The notes under the pieces are model-generated. The model was given only the letters and a program-made list of their open reading frames with translations, was not told the DNA's origin and searched no databases. Source: JAJOKK01 sp965370555 (GTDB taxonomy: Bacteria; Bipolaricaulota; Bipolaricaulia; UBA7950; UBA9294). Taken from it: a DNA stretch of 19,438 nucleotides. A program made the position numbers and the translations under genes. The stretch spans positions 1 through 19,438 of the forward strand of contig CBDUVB010000032.1 in the NCBI GenBank assembly GCA_965370555.1, read 5' to 3'. Positions 5,221-14,945 of this stretch are shown one piece after another; position 1 is the stretch's first letter; each line of letters starts with the position of its first letter.

Positions 5221-6812
5221 GCGAGAAGGCGATCTACTCTCTCGTCCTGGTCCTCTATATGGGGCTCCTCATCATCGTCGGCCTCCTCACTTCACGTAAG
5301 ATGCGCAACGTGGAGGACTTCTACATCGGTGGGCGCAAGGTCGGTCCCTGGGTCACCGCCCTCTCCTACGTCGCGGCCTATTTCTCCTCGGTCGTCATCA
5401 TCGGCGGTGGCGGATTCGGTTATAAGTACGGGATGGCAACCCTGTGGATCGGCGCAGCGAATGTCCTGTTTGGCTGCACCCTCGCCTGGATCGTCCTTGG
5501 AAGACGCCTGCGTGAGTTCACCACACGGCTCAAGACGATGACCGTTCCCGGGTTCCTCGCCGAACGGTTCTCCGCTAAGGAGGCGCGAATCCTTTCCGCT
5601 GTTGCTATCGCTGTCTTCCTCGTCGTCTATAACGTGAGCATCCTCAAGGGGATGGGGCACATATTCGAGGTGTTGATGGGGATGCCCTACATCTACGGTG
5701 TCCTTCTCTCCGGGGCGATCATCATCGCCTATGTCTCGCTCGGCGGGTACCTCGCCGTGGTCTGGACGGGTTTCTTCCAGGCGTGGGTGATGGGGGCGGG
5801 ACTGATCCTCCTCACCGTGGGGGCGCTCAAAGCCGTCGGAGGACTGGCCGCGGCCAACCTCTCGCTCGCGGCGATCGACCGAGGGCTGGTCGAGACACCC
5901 GGGGTCTGGGGGTGGGCCGGGCTCGTCTCGTACGGGCTCATCGTTAGTTTCGGCGTGTGGGGGATGCCACAACTATTGGTTCGCTTCTACTCGATCAAGA
6001 GTGTCGATGTGTTGCGAATCGGGACGGTGGTCGCCACGATCGGAGGGAGTATGGCTCTCCTCCCTTACCTCGTCGGAGCGATCACAAGGGTTCTCCACCC
6101 CGGCCTCACCAATCCCGATCTTGCGATTCCCACGTTGACAAAGGCTATCCTCTCTCCCTGGGGCGGGGCGGTCTTCCTCGCAGGGGTAATCTCCGCGGGG
6201 ATGTCCACCTTCGCCTCTGTCCTAATCATCACATCGAGCGCCATCGTCCGCGACTTCCTCCAAAAAGGGTTGGGGAAAGATCTCTCGGAGAGACAGGCCT
6301 TTAGCTACAGCCGGATCGCCAGCGCCGCGATCGGCCTGATCTCGCTTGCGATCGCGCTGCGCCCACCGGCGTTGATCATGGTCCTCACAGCCTTCTCTTG
6401 GGCGGCGATTGCCTCCACCTGTTTGTGGCCGATTCTCGCTGGACTCTACTGGAAAGGAGCGACGCGCTGGGGAATCATCGCCTCGATGACGAGCGGGTTG
6501 ACGGTCGCACTCGTCTGGATGGCGCTCGGTTCGCCGCTTGGCTTGCACGGGTTCATTCCTGGCACGGCCACAGGGCTGATCTCGCTCGTCGTAGTGAGCC
6601 TCGTCACCCCCAAACTCCCACAGGAGCACCTTGAGAGAGTCTGGGGAGGGGGAGACGCGGAGACACGGAGAGTGAAAACCAGAGACTCAAGAAGCATGGT
6701 CTTTCTCAGCGATCTTGGCGGCTTGAGCGAGCATAGCGAGCGGGCGAGAGGAAAGGCTTATGACTCTCGCAAAGACGCAGAGAACGCCAAGATGAGACGC
6801 AGTGATGGGTGA
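5217..6812 (+). CDS. Sodium:solute symporter (SSS family)
   Basis: This 531-residue polytopic membrane protein belongs to the SSS family (PutP/PanF/SGLT type), which couples sodium entry to solute uptake. Family features are Asp-Phe-Tyr-Ile-Gly-Gly-Arg (34-40) after TM1, Ser-Tyr-Val-Ala-Ala-Tyr-Phe-Ser (50-57) in TM2, Gly-Met-Pro-Gln-Leu-Leu-Val-Arg-Phe-Tyr-Ser (249-259), and Ser-Ala-Gly-Met-Ser-Thr (326-331) in the segment that carries sodium ligands in PutP and vSGLT. About 13 TM segments are visible. The substrate cannot be read from the sequence. Residues from about 477 to the end are hydrophilic and are encoded by intergenic repeat DNA (GGGGGAGACGCGGAG and the CTCTCGC unit), so the ancestral stop was probably lost and the tail is read-through. 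It is coupled to the small protein before it. Confidence 0.92.
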   Translation: MSEKAIYSLVLVLYMGLLIIVGLLTSRKMRNVEDFYIGGRKVGPWVTALSYVAAYFSSVVIIGGGGFGYKYGMATLWIGAANVLFGCTLAWIVLGRRLREFTTRLKTMTVPGFLAERFSAKEARILSAVAIAVFLVVYNVSILKGMGHIFEVLMGMPYIYGVLLSGAIIIAYVSLGGYLAVVWTGFFQAWVMGAGLILLTVGALKAVGGLAAANLSLAAIDRGLVETPGVWGWAGLVSYGLIVSFGVWGMPQLLVRFYSIKSVDVLRIGTVVATIGGSMALLPYLVGAITRVLHPGLTNPDLAIPTLTKAILSPWGGAVFLAGVISAGMSTFASVLIITSSAIVRDFLQKGLGKDLSERQAFSYSRIASAAIGLISLAIALRPPALIMVLTAFSWAAIASTCLWPILAGLYWKGATRWGIIASMTSGLTVALVWMALGSPLGLHGFIPGTATGLISLVVVSLVTPKLPQEHLERVWGGGDAETRRVKTRDSRSMVFLSDLGGLSEHSERARGKAYDSRKDAENAKMRRSDG

Positions 6813-7110
6813 TGAGTGATCAGTGATGAGAGCAAGCCGGCGAGGTCGATGCAGTAAGCTGATAGCTGACGGCTGATTGCTGCAAGCTCTAGCTACTGCT
6901 GCGCCTTGAGCGAGCATAGCGAGCGGGCGAGAGAAAAAGCTTGTGCCTCTCGCAAAGACGCAAAGATCGCAAAGGACGGCGTAAATGGGTAAGGGGGAAA
7001 AGATGTTTGTAACTCAGGAGTTAAGGCCTTTCTTGGCGACCTTTGCGGCTTGAGTGAGTGAAACGAACGGGCGAGAGACAAGGCTTATGACTCTCGCAAC
7101 GACGGTCGCC
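6640..7110. repeat. Tandem array of CTCTCGC...GCGAGAG units
   Basis: Units begin CTCTCGC and end GCGAGAG, a perfect 7-bp terminal inverted repeat. Unit 1 ends at 6750. Unit 2 is 6764-6933, unit 3 is 6947-7077, and a truncated unit begins at 7091. The three spacers are each exactly 13 bp and similar (GAAAGGCTTATGA, AAAAAGCTTGTGC, ACAAGGCTTATGA). Inner ends are also partly inverted: GCCAAGAT near the left end and ATCTTGGC near the right. Most of unit 2 is repeated at 14673-14803. The array fills the space after the symporter and its left end codes for the symporter tail. No coding capacity is evident. Confidence 0.8.
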
Positions 7111-7134
7111 TAATGCGGTAAGGAGGAGGAAACG

Positions 7135-7869
7135 ATGAAGCGCAGATCTTTTCTCATCGGTCTTAGTGTGATAGTCATCCTGGTTGCCGCAGCAGCAGGG
7201 GTATACTTCATGACCGACATTGGGAGAGCACCTCTCGACACGGTCTCTGTCTGCTTTACTGGATCACTGGATGCGCGATCAACAGGGATCGTCCTCGCCC
7301 AAGAGGAGGGATTCTTCCGTAAGAATCGCCTTACGGTGAGCTTTGCACCAGCGAGTGGACGGATCGATCCCGTTCGTTCGGTCGCATCAGGAGCGAACAC
7401 GTTCGGCATTGCAAGCGCCGAGGAGATCATCATTGCGCGATCGCGCGGCCTACCGCTTGTCGCCGTGGCCGCGCTCCTTCAGCATCCTGTTGAAGACTCC
7501 GAGAGCGATACCTATACAGAAGTCCTCTTCACGACGGATAAGACGGTTTCACAGTCTGCAAAACTGGTTGAGTTGTTCCTAGGCGCTCTCCTGCGTGGAT
7601 GGCAAGAGGCCGTCGATCATCCCGAGGAGGCGGTCTCGATACTCGTTTCGCAGGACGAAGGGCTCGATCAAGAGCACGAGCTCGCGGCGCTACAGGCGCT
7701 CATTCCCTCACTCACGGCTGATGTCAACGGGAGAATCGGCTGGATGGAATCCACACAATGGGAAGCACTCTATCAAGGATTGGAGGCCAAGGGCCTCCTC
7801 GATGACCGGTTCGATCCCTCCGAGGCCTACACCACAAGGTTCATCGAGGAGATCTACGGACGCGATTAG
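7135..7869 (+). CDS. NMT1/SsuA-like substrate-binding protein, internally deleted
   Basis: This 244-residue protein resembles periplasmic binding proteins of the NMT1/THI5/SsuA type. It has an N-terminal hydrophobic segment (6-26, signal or anchor, no lipobox Cys). Lobe 1 motifs are Gly-Ile-Val-Leu-Ala-Gln-Glu-Glu-Gly-Phe-Phe (51-61), Phe-Gly-Ile-Ala-Ser-Ala-Glu-Glu (90-97) and Leu-Pro-Leu-Val-Ala-Val-Ala-Ala (107-114). Then, near residues 118-125, it jumps to Tyr-Thr-Glu-Val-Leu-Phe-Thr-Thr-Asp and Phe-Leu-Gly-Ala-Leu-Leu-Arg-Gly-Trp, which in full-length members (about 320 residues) lies some 80-90 residues later. The start of lobe 2 is thus missing in frame, at about 7485-7510. The ribosome binding site AAGGAGGAG is strong. 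No ABC permease or ATPase gene is adjacent. It may be a degraded gene with an open frame. Confidence 0.72.
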   Translation: MKRRSFLIGLSVIVILVAAAAGVYFMTDIGRAPLDTVSVCFTGSLDARSTGIVLAQEEGFFRKNRLTVSFAPASGRIDPVRSVASGANTFGIASAEEIIIARSRGLPLVAVAALLQHPVEDSESDTYTEVLFTTDKTVSQSAKLVELFLGALLRGWQEAVDHPEEAVSILVSQDEGLDQEHELAALQALIPSLTADVNGRIGWMESTQWEALYQGLEAKGLLDDRFDPSEAYTTRFIEEIYGRD

Positions 7870-7877
7870 CGTAATTG

Positions 7878-8020
7878 TTTCACCACGAAGGACACGAAGA
7901 GCACGAAGGAGTCAAAGGACGCTGGGGAATTGAGAGATCGGAAGGAGAAAGGGAGATACGGGACGGGGAGAGGGGGAGACACGGGGAGGGTTGCACGGAG
8001 AAGAGGTTTGTGTAACAGTT
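7878..8020. repeat. Degenerate intergenic repeat (TTCACCACGAAG type)
   Basis: The stretch opens with TTTCACCACGAAGGACACGA and continues with GCACGAAGGA, GGGGAATTGAGAGATCGG and GGGGGAGACACGGGGAGG. Similar segments lie at 270-290, 10440-10470 and 18466-18507. It sits between the convergent genes ending at 7869 and 8025 and has no coding signal. Confidence 0.6.
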
Positions 8021-8024
8021 TGGA

Positions 8025-9038
8025 TTACCGTATGAACCGCGCTACCTCGATCTCGTCTCCTGGGGAAATCGTCCCGGTGAAGGTACGCACCTCTCCGTCC
8101 ACGATCGTTCTTACTGTCCAGGCTGTTTCGCCTTCTGTACGGCAGGACTCGTAGTAGTCGATGAGCACCACATACTCCCCGGAAGGGGCCTCTTTATACG
8201 GCCAGTAGATATTCTCCGGCCCACCGTGTGAGACCGGGTCGCACCAGTCGTCCCAGTCCTGCTCCCCCCCACTTACGGGAGAGGGGTTCCACCAGCAGAT
8301 ATCCTCACCCGCTGGGTCGATGATATGAAGATCAAGATCAGCCGTGCTCTCCCACGTAAGAGTCACCTGGACATCACCGGTTCCGAGGAGCTCGGGAGGG
8401 ACAGTGAAAGTCGTCCCCGGCAGAAGAGAGGCGGGGTTCGGCAGGTGGGGAAGGTTTGACCGGGTCATGATATCGACATCGGCCTTGCGAAGGAGCCAGG
8501 GCGCGAGCCCACCGATCATGGTATCGTATATTCGGTAATCATCGGTGATGTTCCAGATCGCGTTCTGAGCGTACGGATTATCCCAGACCTCTTTCGCGTC
8601 GATCGCGTCGAGGAGTCTCAGTAGCTGCGGCGCTTCATCATATGCCCACTCCGTAAGCGAAGGCGCGACATCCAAGTGTGTACCAGCGTCGGGCGGGCCC
8701 ATCTCCCAATCGAGACAGAACGTCCAGATACCCTCATCCCTCACTTCCTGGTTCGCTGGGAGGTGCACGTTAAGGTCCCGGCTTATGACCATGTTCTGAT
8801 CCTCGGGAGCCTTGGTGAGCAGGACATCACCCCTTCGTACCTCAAGAAGGTAATCCTGGGTGTTAGACCCGTTAGAGAGGACGGTCACCCGGTTGCCAAG
8901 GTAGCCACCCTGACTGATAAGGGTGATAAGGCCGAGCCTCACGCCTTGTTCCAACGAGATCGATTGTTGCGCAAAGGCACTAGCAAAGAGGACTACACTC
9001 GCTAAGACGAGAAGCAGCAAGACCCTGAACTTCAACAA
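8025..9038 (-). CDS. Secreted protein with DUF2135/YfaP-like domain and possible thioester domain
   Basis: This 337-residue protein has a clear signal peptide (residues 1-23, Ala-Phe-Ala before Gln24). The C-terminal part (about 222-330) matches DUF2135/YfaP-type beta domains: Val-Thr-Leu-Thr-Trp-Glu-Ser-Thr-Ala-Asp-Leu-Asp-Leu-His-Ile-Ile-Asp-Pro (225-242), Gly-Pro-Glu-Asn-Ile-Tyr-Trp-Pro (273-280), Ala-Pro-Ser-Gly-Glu-Tyr (284-289). The middle part has Trp-Thr-Phe-Cys-Leu-Asp (105-110) and, 50 residues on, Tyr-Ala-Gln-Asn-Ala-Ile-Trp (156-162), reminiscent of the Cys and Gln of thioester (TED) adhesin domains. That second call is tentative. The start is TTG at 9038 with AAAAGGAGG 8 nt upstream; no ATG fits better. 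The location should be extracytoplasmic. It lies 82 nt downstream of the DUF401 gene on the same strand. Confidence 0.75.
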   Translation of the reverse strand: MLKFRVLLLLVLASVVLFASAFAQQSISLEQGVRLGLITLISQGGYLGNRVTVLSNGSNTQDYLLEVRRGDVLLTKAPEDQNMVISRDLNVHLPANQEVRDEGIWTFCLDWEMGPPDAGTHLDVAPSLTEWAYDEAPQLLRLLDAIDAKEVWDNPYAQNAIWNITDDYRIYDTMIGGLAPWLLRKADVDIMTRSNLPHLPNPASLLPGTTFTVPPELLGTGDVQVTLTWESTADLDLHIIDPAGEDICWWNPSPVSGGEQDWDDWCDPVSHGGPENIYWPYKEAPSGEYVVLIDYYESCRTEGETAWTVRTIVDGEVRTFTGTISPGDEIEVARFIR

Positions 9039-9120
9039 CGTAATCGCCTCCTTTTTACAACGAGTCAGCCTGTGCGAGGAAGATTATAGCCGATCCCCCT
9101 TTATTGAGAAGCAGTGGTTT

Positions 9121-10308
9121 CTATCGCAAGACGAAGAAGGCAACGCCCATGGTGATGAGCGCCGCCACCGTGATCGGCCCGGCCATCCTCCGCAGGAAAG
9201 AGGGTAGCGAGGTCCCGAAGTACTCGAGCGATACCGAGATGCACGGGTGAATCGGAGTGATGATGTATCCGAGAAAGATGGAGAAGAAGGTCACGGCAAA
9301 CGCTGCCCCTGACATCATCCCATAGGTAGAGATATAGATAGGTATGATGATCGACGCCGGTGTCTGGATGCGGCCGGTGATGAGCCCAAGTAGGAACCCG
9401 ATCACCACGCACAGTATGATCGGTGAGAGATCGAGCGCCGCAAGGGTCTCCGGGACTCCGGACGCTTTGAACACGTTCAGGAAGACGAACATCGCGAGGA
9501 TGATCATCGAGAACTTCCACGGCCTCATCTTCCGTGCTATCGCGACACAGTCCACTCTGTTCAGCCGCCCGATAGCTACCACCGCGAGAAAGCTCACCGT
9601 AACCCCGATCGCTGTTCCGATCTCGTGATAGGGAAGGTGAAGGACGCTGTTTATCAGGATGTCGAGCGCTGGAGCCGTCAGGATAAGAGCCAGAGGGATA
9701 GACAACCCTGAAAAGGAGAAGGCCCCGGCACGGGCGACCCGTCCGTTGACCCGCCGCAGGAGGAAGACGTAGCCTAACAAGATATCGAGAAGAAAGATGG
9801 GGATGAGGAACAGGATGGCTCGGTAGACGTCGAGTGAGGCCATCTTGGCCGAGGCGATCAGGGCTGGGCCCAGGGGGTATACGAGGTAGAGAGCATGGCG
9901 GAACCATACGTTCGCCGCTGCTTTGACGGCAGCCGGCGTCTCTGCCGCGCCCCGTTCGATCAACGGGGCTGAGAGGAGGGCCCCGCCAGGCATGGGAAGC
10001 ATCCCCAACAGCGCAGGGGAGAGCGCGAGGAACGGTCGCTTCCCGATGTGCATGTTCGTAACGAGCCTATCCATCTCCCCTGATTCCTCGAGGGCTCCCC
10101 CAATCATCGGGATGAGGCCGACGACAAAGGCCAGGAGGAGGACCGAGGGATCGGTGAAGGTCGTCAGAAGGGCGGATGCTGTCTGGTTTGGGGAGAGGGT
10201 GAATAAGGCAAGGATGAGTGCGGCAACAGCCATTCCCAGCGCCAAGCTCCGTCTCGATAGGTAAAGGAGAGAGATAAGGGTGAGCGAGAATCCGATCCAG
10301 GTGAGCAT
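9121..10308 (-). CDS. DUF401 family integral membrane protein
   Basis: This 395-residue, almost entirely hydrophobic protein matches the DUF401 family (TIGR00529-like), which is related to GntP/ion-transporter-type permeases. Hallmarks are Pro-Met-Ile-Gly-Gly-Ala-Leu-Glu-Glu-Ser-Gly (67-77), Leu-Leu-Gly-Met-Leu-Pro-Met-Pro-Gly-Gly-Ala-Leu-Leu-Ser-Ala-Pro (100-115) and a second half with Thr-Gly-Arg-Ile-Gln-Thr-Pro-Ala-Ser and Tyr-Ile-Ile-Thr-Pro-Ile-His-Pro-Cys. The two Pro/Gly-rich hairpins in each half resemble the re-entrant loops of ion transporters. About 10-11 TM segments are visible. The substrate is not known for the family. The ATG at 10308 follows AAAGGAGA with good spacing. It may be cotranscribed with the secreted protein downstream (82-nt gap). 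Confidence 0.85.
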   Translation of the reverse strand: MLTWIGFSLTLISLLYLSRRSLALGMAVAALILALFTLSPNQTASALLTTFTDPSVLLLAFVVGLIPMIGGALEESGEMDRLVTNMHIGKRPFLALSPALLGMLPMPGGALLSAPLIERGAAETPAAVKAAANVWFRHALYLVYPLGPALIASAKMASLDVYRAILFLIPIFLLDILLGYVFLLRRVNGRVARAGAFSFSGLSIPLALILTAPALDILINSVLHLPYHEIGTAIGVTVSFLAVVAIGRLNRVDCVAIARKMRPWKFSMIILAMFVFLNVFKASGVPETLAALDLSPIILCVVIGFLLGLITGRIQTPASIIIPIYISTYGMMSGAAFAVTFFSIFLGYIITPIHPCISVSLEYFGTSLPSFLRRMAGPITVAALITMGVAFFVLR

Positions 10309-10572
10309 GTGTCTCCTTTCTTCGTGGTGTCAGTCCGAGCGTTCGGAAAGGGTACACCATCCTCGCTTCCTTCGCCAAAGCTCCCGCCCCATTCTCTCCT
10401 CTTAGACTGTGCACTCCAGCTTTTCCCTGCAAAAGGAAGCTTTCACCGCCGAGGACGCGGAGCACGCAGAGAGGGGGCAGGATTGAATGATTGAGCGAGT
10501 GAGTGATTGAGTGATTTAACCTCCTAATCTTCCGATCATTCAGTCTTCCGATCCCTCAGTTCCTCAGCGCCT

Positions 10573-10597
10573 GCCTGTGCCTGTATGGCAGACAGGC
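10573..10597 (+). repeat. Small palindrome, copy 3
   Basis: GCCTGT-GCC, loop TGTAT, GGC-AG-ACAGGC. It has the same stem plan as 2691-2718, with a 2-nt asymmetry before the terminal ACAGGC. TAAAATGC follows 11 nt later, as near copy 2. Confidence 0.5.
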
Positions 10598-10689
10598 CCT
10601 CTGCGGTAAAATGCTTAAAAACGGGGTTACGCTTGAAGGGGAGCAGCAGAGAAGATTTACGTAACAGGCTCCTTTCCATGCCGAAAACC

Positions 10690-10717
10690 TTGCAAGGGTC
10701 TCGATTTCGTGTAGGAT
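10690..10717 (+). promoter_or_regulatory. ABC exporter promoter, leaderless
   Basis: TTGCAA (10690-10695), a 16-nt spacer, and TAGGAT (10712-10717). The -10 box ends 10 nt before the ATG at 10728, and no Shine-Dalgarno sequence is present, so the transcript is likely leaderless. Confidence 0.5.
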
Positions 10718-10727
10718 CTTCTTTCTA

Positions 10728-12457
<1,730 letters not shown>

Positions 12458-12458
<1 letters not shown>

Positions 12459-14512
12459 TGAACGATCACGACGAGATCCTAGGGAAAGCATTTGACCGCC
12501 GCCTGATGTGGCGTCTCCTGCGGTTTCTTGTTCCCTACAAGAAAGTCTTCCTCGTCTGTGTCATCCTGATCCTCGCCTTGACCGGTATTCAGATTGGTCT
12601 TCCCTACCTCTCCAAGGTCGCGATCGACAATTACATGACCCCGCCACTCGGGATCGTCTCCCTTGCGGAGATCCCGTCTATTGGCGATCCAATCCCGCTC
12701 GGAGACGGACGGTACCTGATCGACCTTCGCACGGTCGACCGTGAGACGCGAGAGGACTGGCAGGTAGAGGGAATTCTTTCCCCGGAGCGATACATCTTCA
12801 TCGCCGCGGAGAGCCCAAATGTAGTGATCGCAATCCGTAACTCGCAGGGGTTCACCCCTGTTTCCGGTGTTGGATACCTTGCTAGCCAAGAATCGCTGCG
12901 AAAGGTTTCCCCCAACGATCTGATCGCGCTTCGAGCCCCGGCGATCGCAGGGGTGATGCAGATCGCCGCTATCTTTGCCTTCGCACTTCTGACCCGCTTT
13001 CTATTTAGCGTCGCCCAGGTCTACCTCCTCCAGCTCACCGGGCAGAAGGTCATGTACGACATGCGCCAGGAGATCTTCGCCCATGTGCTGCGCTTGCCAC
13101 TATCCTACTTCGACCACGCACCGGTGGGGAGGCTTGTCACCCGCGTAACTAACGATGTCAATGCAATCAACGAGATGTTCACCTCGATGCTTGTCAACCT
13201 GTTTCGCGACGCCTTCCTGATCGTCGGAGTGATGGCGATCATGTTTGGCCTCGAATGGCACCTTGCCCTCGTCATTCTTGCCCTCTTTCCGATCATCGTC
13301 TTTGCCGCTCTCCAGTTTCGGAACCGTGTACGCGGCGCCTACCGCGAGGTTCGCCGCCAGATTGCCAAGCTGAACGCCTACCTTCAGGAGAGCATCTCCG
13401 GGATGCGGATCATTCAGGTCTTTGTCCAGGAGCACGTAGCCAACGAGAAGTTCGCGAAGATCAACCGCGATAAGTACTCGGCTGGCATGAGGCAGCTCCT
13501 TATCTACGCGGTCTTCCGTCCGTTGATGAGTTTCCTGAGCTCGTTCGCCGTGGCACTCATCATCTGGTACGGGGGCTTTCGCGTCCTGCGCGGGGGCCTC
13601 TCTTTGGGTGCATTGACCGCGTTCATCCAGTACGTGCGGATGCTCTTCCAGCCGATTCTTGAGCTCTCCGAGGGATATAATGTACTTCAAGGAGCGATGG
13701 CTGCTGCCGAGCGGATCTTCCTCCTGCTCGACGAAGCGGAAGAGGATCGCGGAGAGGGACGGACCTTGGATAGCTTCCGCGGGGAGATCGAATTCCGCGA
13801 CGTCTGGTTCGCCTACAACGAGGGGGAGTGGATCCTGAAAGGGGTCTCGTTCAAGGCGGCTCCAGGCGAGAGGATCGCTATCGTCGGGCCGACCGGGTCG
13901 GGGAAGACGACGATCATCCGCATCCTCCTCCGCATGTACCCGATTCAAAAGGGGAAGATTCTCCTCGACGGCGTTCCGATCGACGAACTCGACCTCTCCT
14001 TCCTCCGCTCGCGAATGGCCGTCGTTCTGCAGGACGTCTTCCTCTTTGCCGGGGATATCATGGACAACATCCGGCTGCGTTCCGACATCCCGGAGGACGA
14101 AGCGATCGAGGCGGCGCGGTTCGTCAGTGCGGACTTCGTGGAGGAGCTCCCCGACAAATACCAGACCGAGGTCAAGGAACGCGGAGTCACCCTCTCCGTT
14201 GGAGAACGTCAACTCCTCTCGTTCGCCCGCGCGGTGGCGTTCAAGCCTCGCGTGCTGGTCTTGGACGAGGCGACGGCGAGCATCGACTCGCACACCGAGA
14301 GCCTGATCCAGCGATCTTTAGGAAAAATCATGGAAGGCCGGACATCGGTCGTCATCGCTCATCGCCTCTCCACAATCCGCGAGTCGGACAAGATCATAGT
14401 CCTGCATAAAGGGAAGGTTGTTGAGGAAGGAACACATCAGGATCTCCTCGCTTCAAACGGCCTGTATGCCGCCCTGCACAGCCTCCAGTTTGCCGAGACC
14501 GGAGCTGAATAA
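12458..14512 (+). CDS. Heterodimeric ABC exporter, catalytic subunit with extracellular insert
   Basis: This 684-residue protein is the partner half-exporter. The ATG at 12458 shares its A with the upstream stop (TGATG) and has GGGAGGTGG 7 nt before it; a TTG three bases earlier is less likely. Walker A is Gly-Pro-Thr-Gly-Ser-Gly-Lys-Thr (477-484) and Walker B ends Leu-Asp-Glu (Asp603, Glu604), so the catalytic Glu is present. Its signature is Leu-Ser-Val-Gly-Glu (579-583) instead of Leu-Ser-Gly-Gly-Gln, as expected for the TM288/YheH type. Between TM1 and TM2 (about 62-160) it carries about 100 mostly hydrophilic residues, matching the extracellular domain of YheH/BmrD, whose length of about 673 is close. 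The complex should have one consensus and one degenerate ATP site. Confidence 0.93.
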
Positions 14513-14604
14513 GGGGGCTTCCCCCACCCACAAGGAGAGGGGAGCTAAATACGGTTCCTTGTCGTTTCCAATGGGTAGCTGAAGATACGGTGCTAACAGA
14601 GTAC
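14513..14604. other. Spacer after the ABC operon with a short hairpin
   Basis: GGGGG-CTT-CCCCC (14513-14525) follows the stop codon directly. Only 5 bp and no T tract, so terminator function is doubtful. The remainder up to the repeat element at 14605 shows nothing recognisable. Confidence 0.3.
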
Positions 14605-14833
14605 CTCTCGCAAAATAGCGAAACAGTGATGCGTAATGAGTGAAGGGTAATGAGAAAGAGAAAGAGCATTTTCTCGCAAAGACGCAGAGAACGCCAAGAT
14701 GAGACGCAGTGATGAGTGATCAGTGATGAGAGCAAGCCGGCGAGGTCGATGCAGTAAGCTGATAGCTGACGGCTGATTGCTGCAAGCTCTAGCTACTGCT
14801 GCGTCTTGAGTGAGTGCAACGAACGGGCGAGAG
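14605..14833. repeat. CTCTCGC...GCGAGAG repeat, distant copy
   Basis: CTCTCGC at 14605-14611 opens a short unit. A second opening (TTCTCGC, 14671-14677) leads into a unit ending GCGAGAG at 14827-14833. Bases 14673-14803 are identical to 6766-6903 except for a 7-bp insertion (GGTGATG) in the earlier copy. The last part instead resembles the end of unit 3 (GAGTGAGTG...AACGAACGGGCGAGAG), so the copy is a mosaic. It lies between convergent genes. Confidence 0.8.
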
Positions 14834-14945
14834 AACGGCATTCTATCATTTGCGGTCAGGAGTTCGTTACCCACTCCAAACAGCAAAGAGCCCCAAATAC
14901 CATAAGCGTGTAGGGATAGCTCGTTCCGCTGTTACCTGTGATCCT

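Larger units (their letters stand above)
10309..10727. other. Divergent intergenic region with repeats
   Basis: The 419 bp between the divergent DUF401 and ABC exporter genes hold no gene. They contain the repeat TTTCACCGCCGAGGACGCGG (10441-10460), a run of ATTGA/GAGTGA motifs (10482-10520) and small palindrome copy 3 (10573-10597). TTGAATGATTGAGCG (10483-10497) is an exact inverted match of 18540-18554. The ABC operon promoter is at the right end. Confidence 0.5.

Noticed and set aside
5292..5972. 226-codon minus-strand frame opposite the symporter
   Set aside because: It is antisense to the SSS gene, with low-complexity acidic composition and no start signal.
6764..7110. CRISPR array from regular repeats
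   Set aside because: Repeats are 131-170 bp units with inverted ends and 13-bp conserved spacers, unlike CRISPR repeat and spacer sizes, and there are no cas genes.
9121..9907. Second frame of 268 codons within the DUF401 gene on the same strand
   Set aside because: It is rich in Pro, His and Arg with no domain and overlaps the clear membrane protein in another frame.
13100..14293. Long minus-strand open frame of 397 codons opposite the second ABC gene
   Set aside because: It is the complement of a clear ABC transporter, rich in Asp, Glu and Arg without any domain, as expected from a high-GC antisense frame.
14513..14525. Rho-independent terminator after the ABC operon
   Set aside because: The stem is only 5 bp and no T tract follows on the plus strand.
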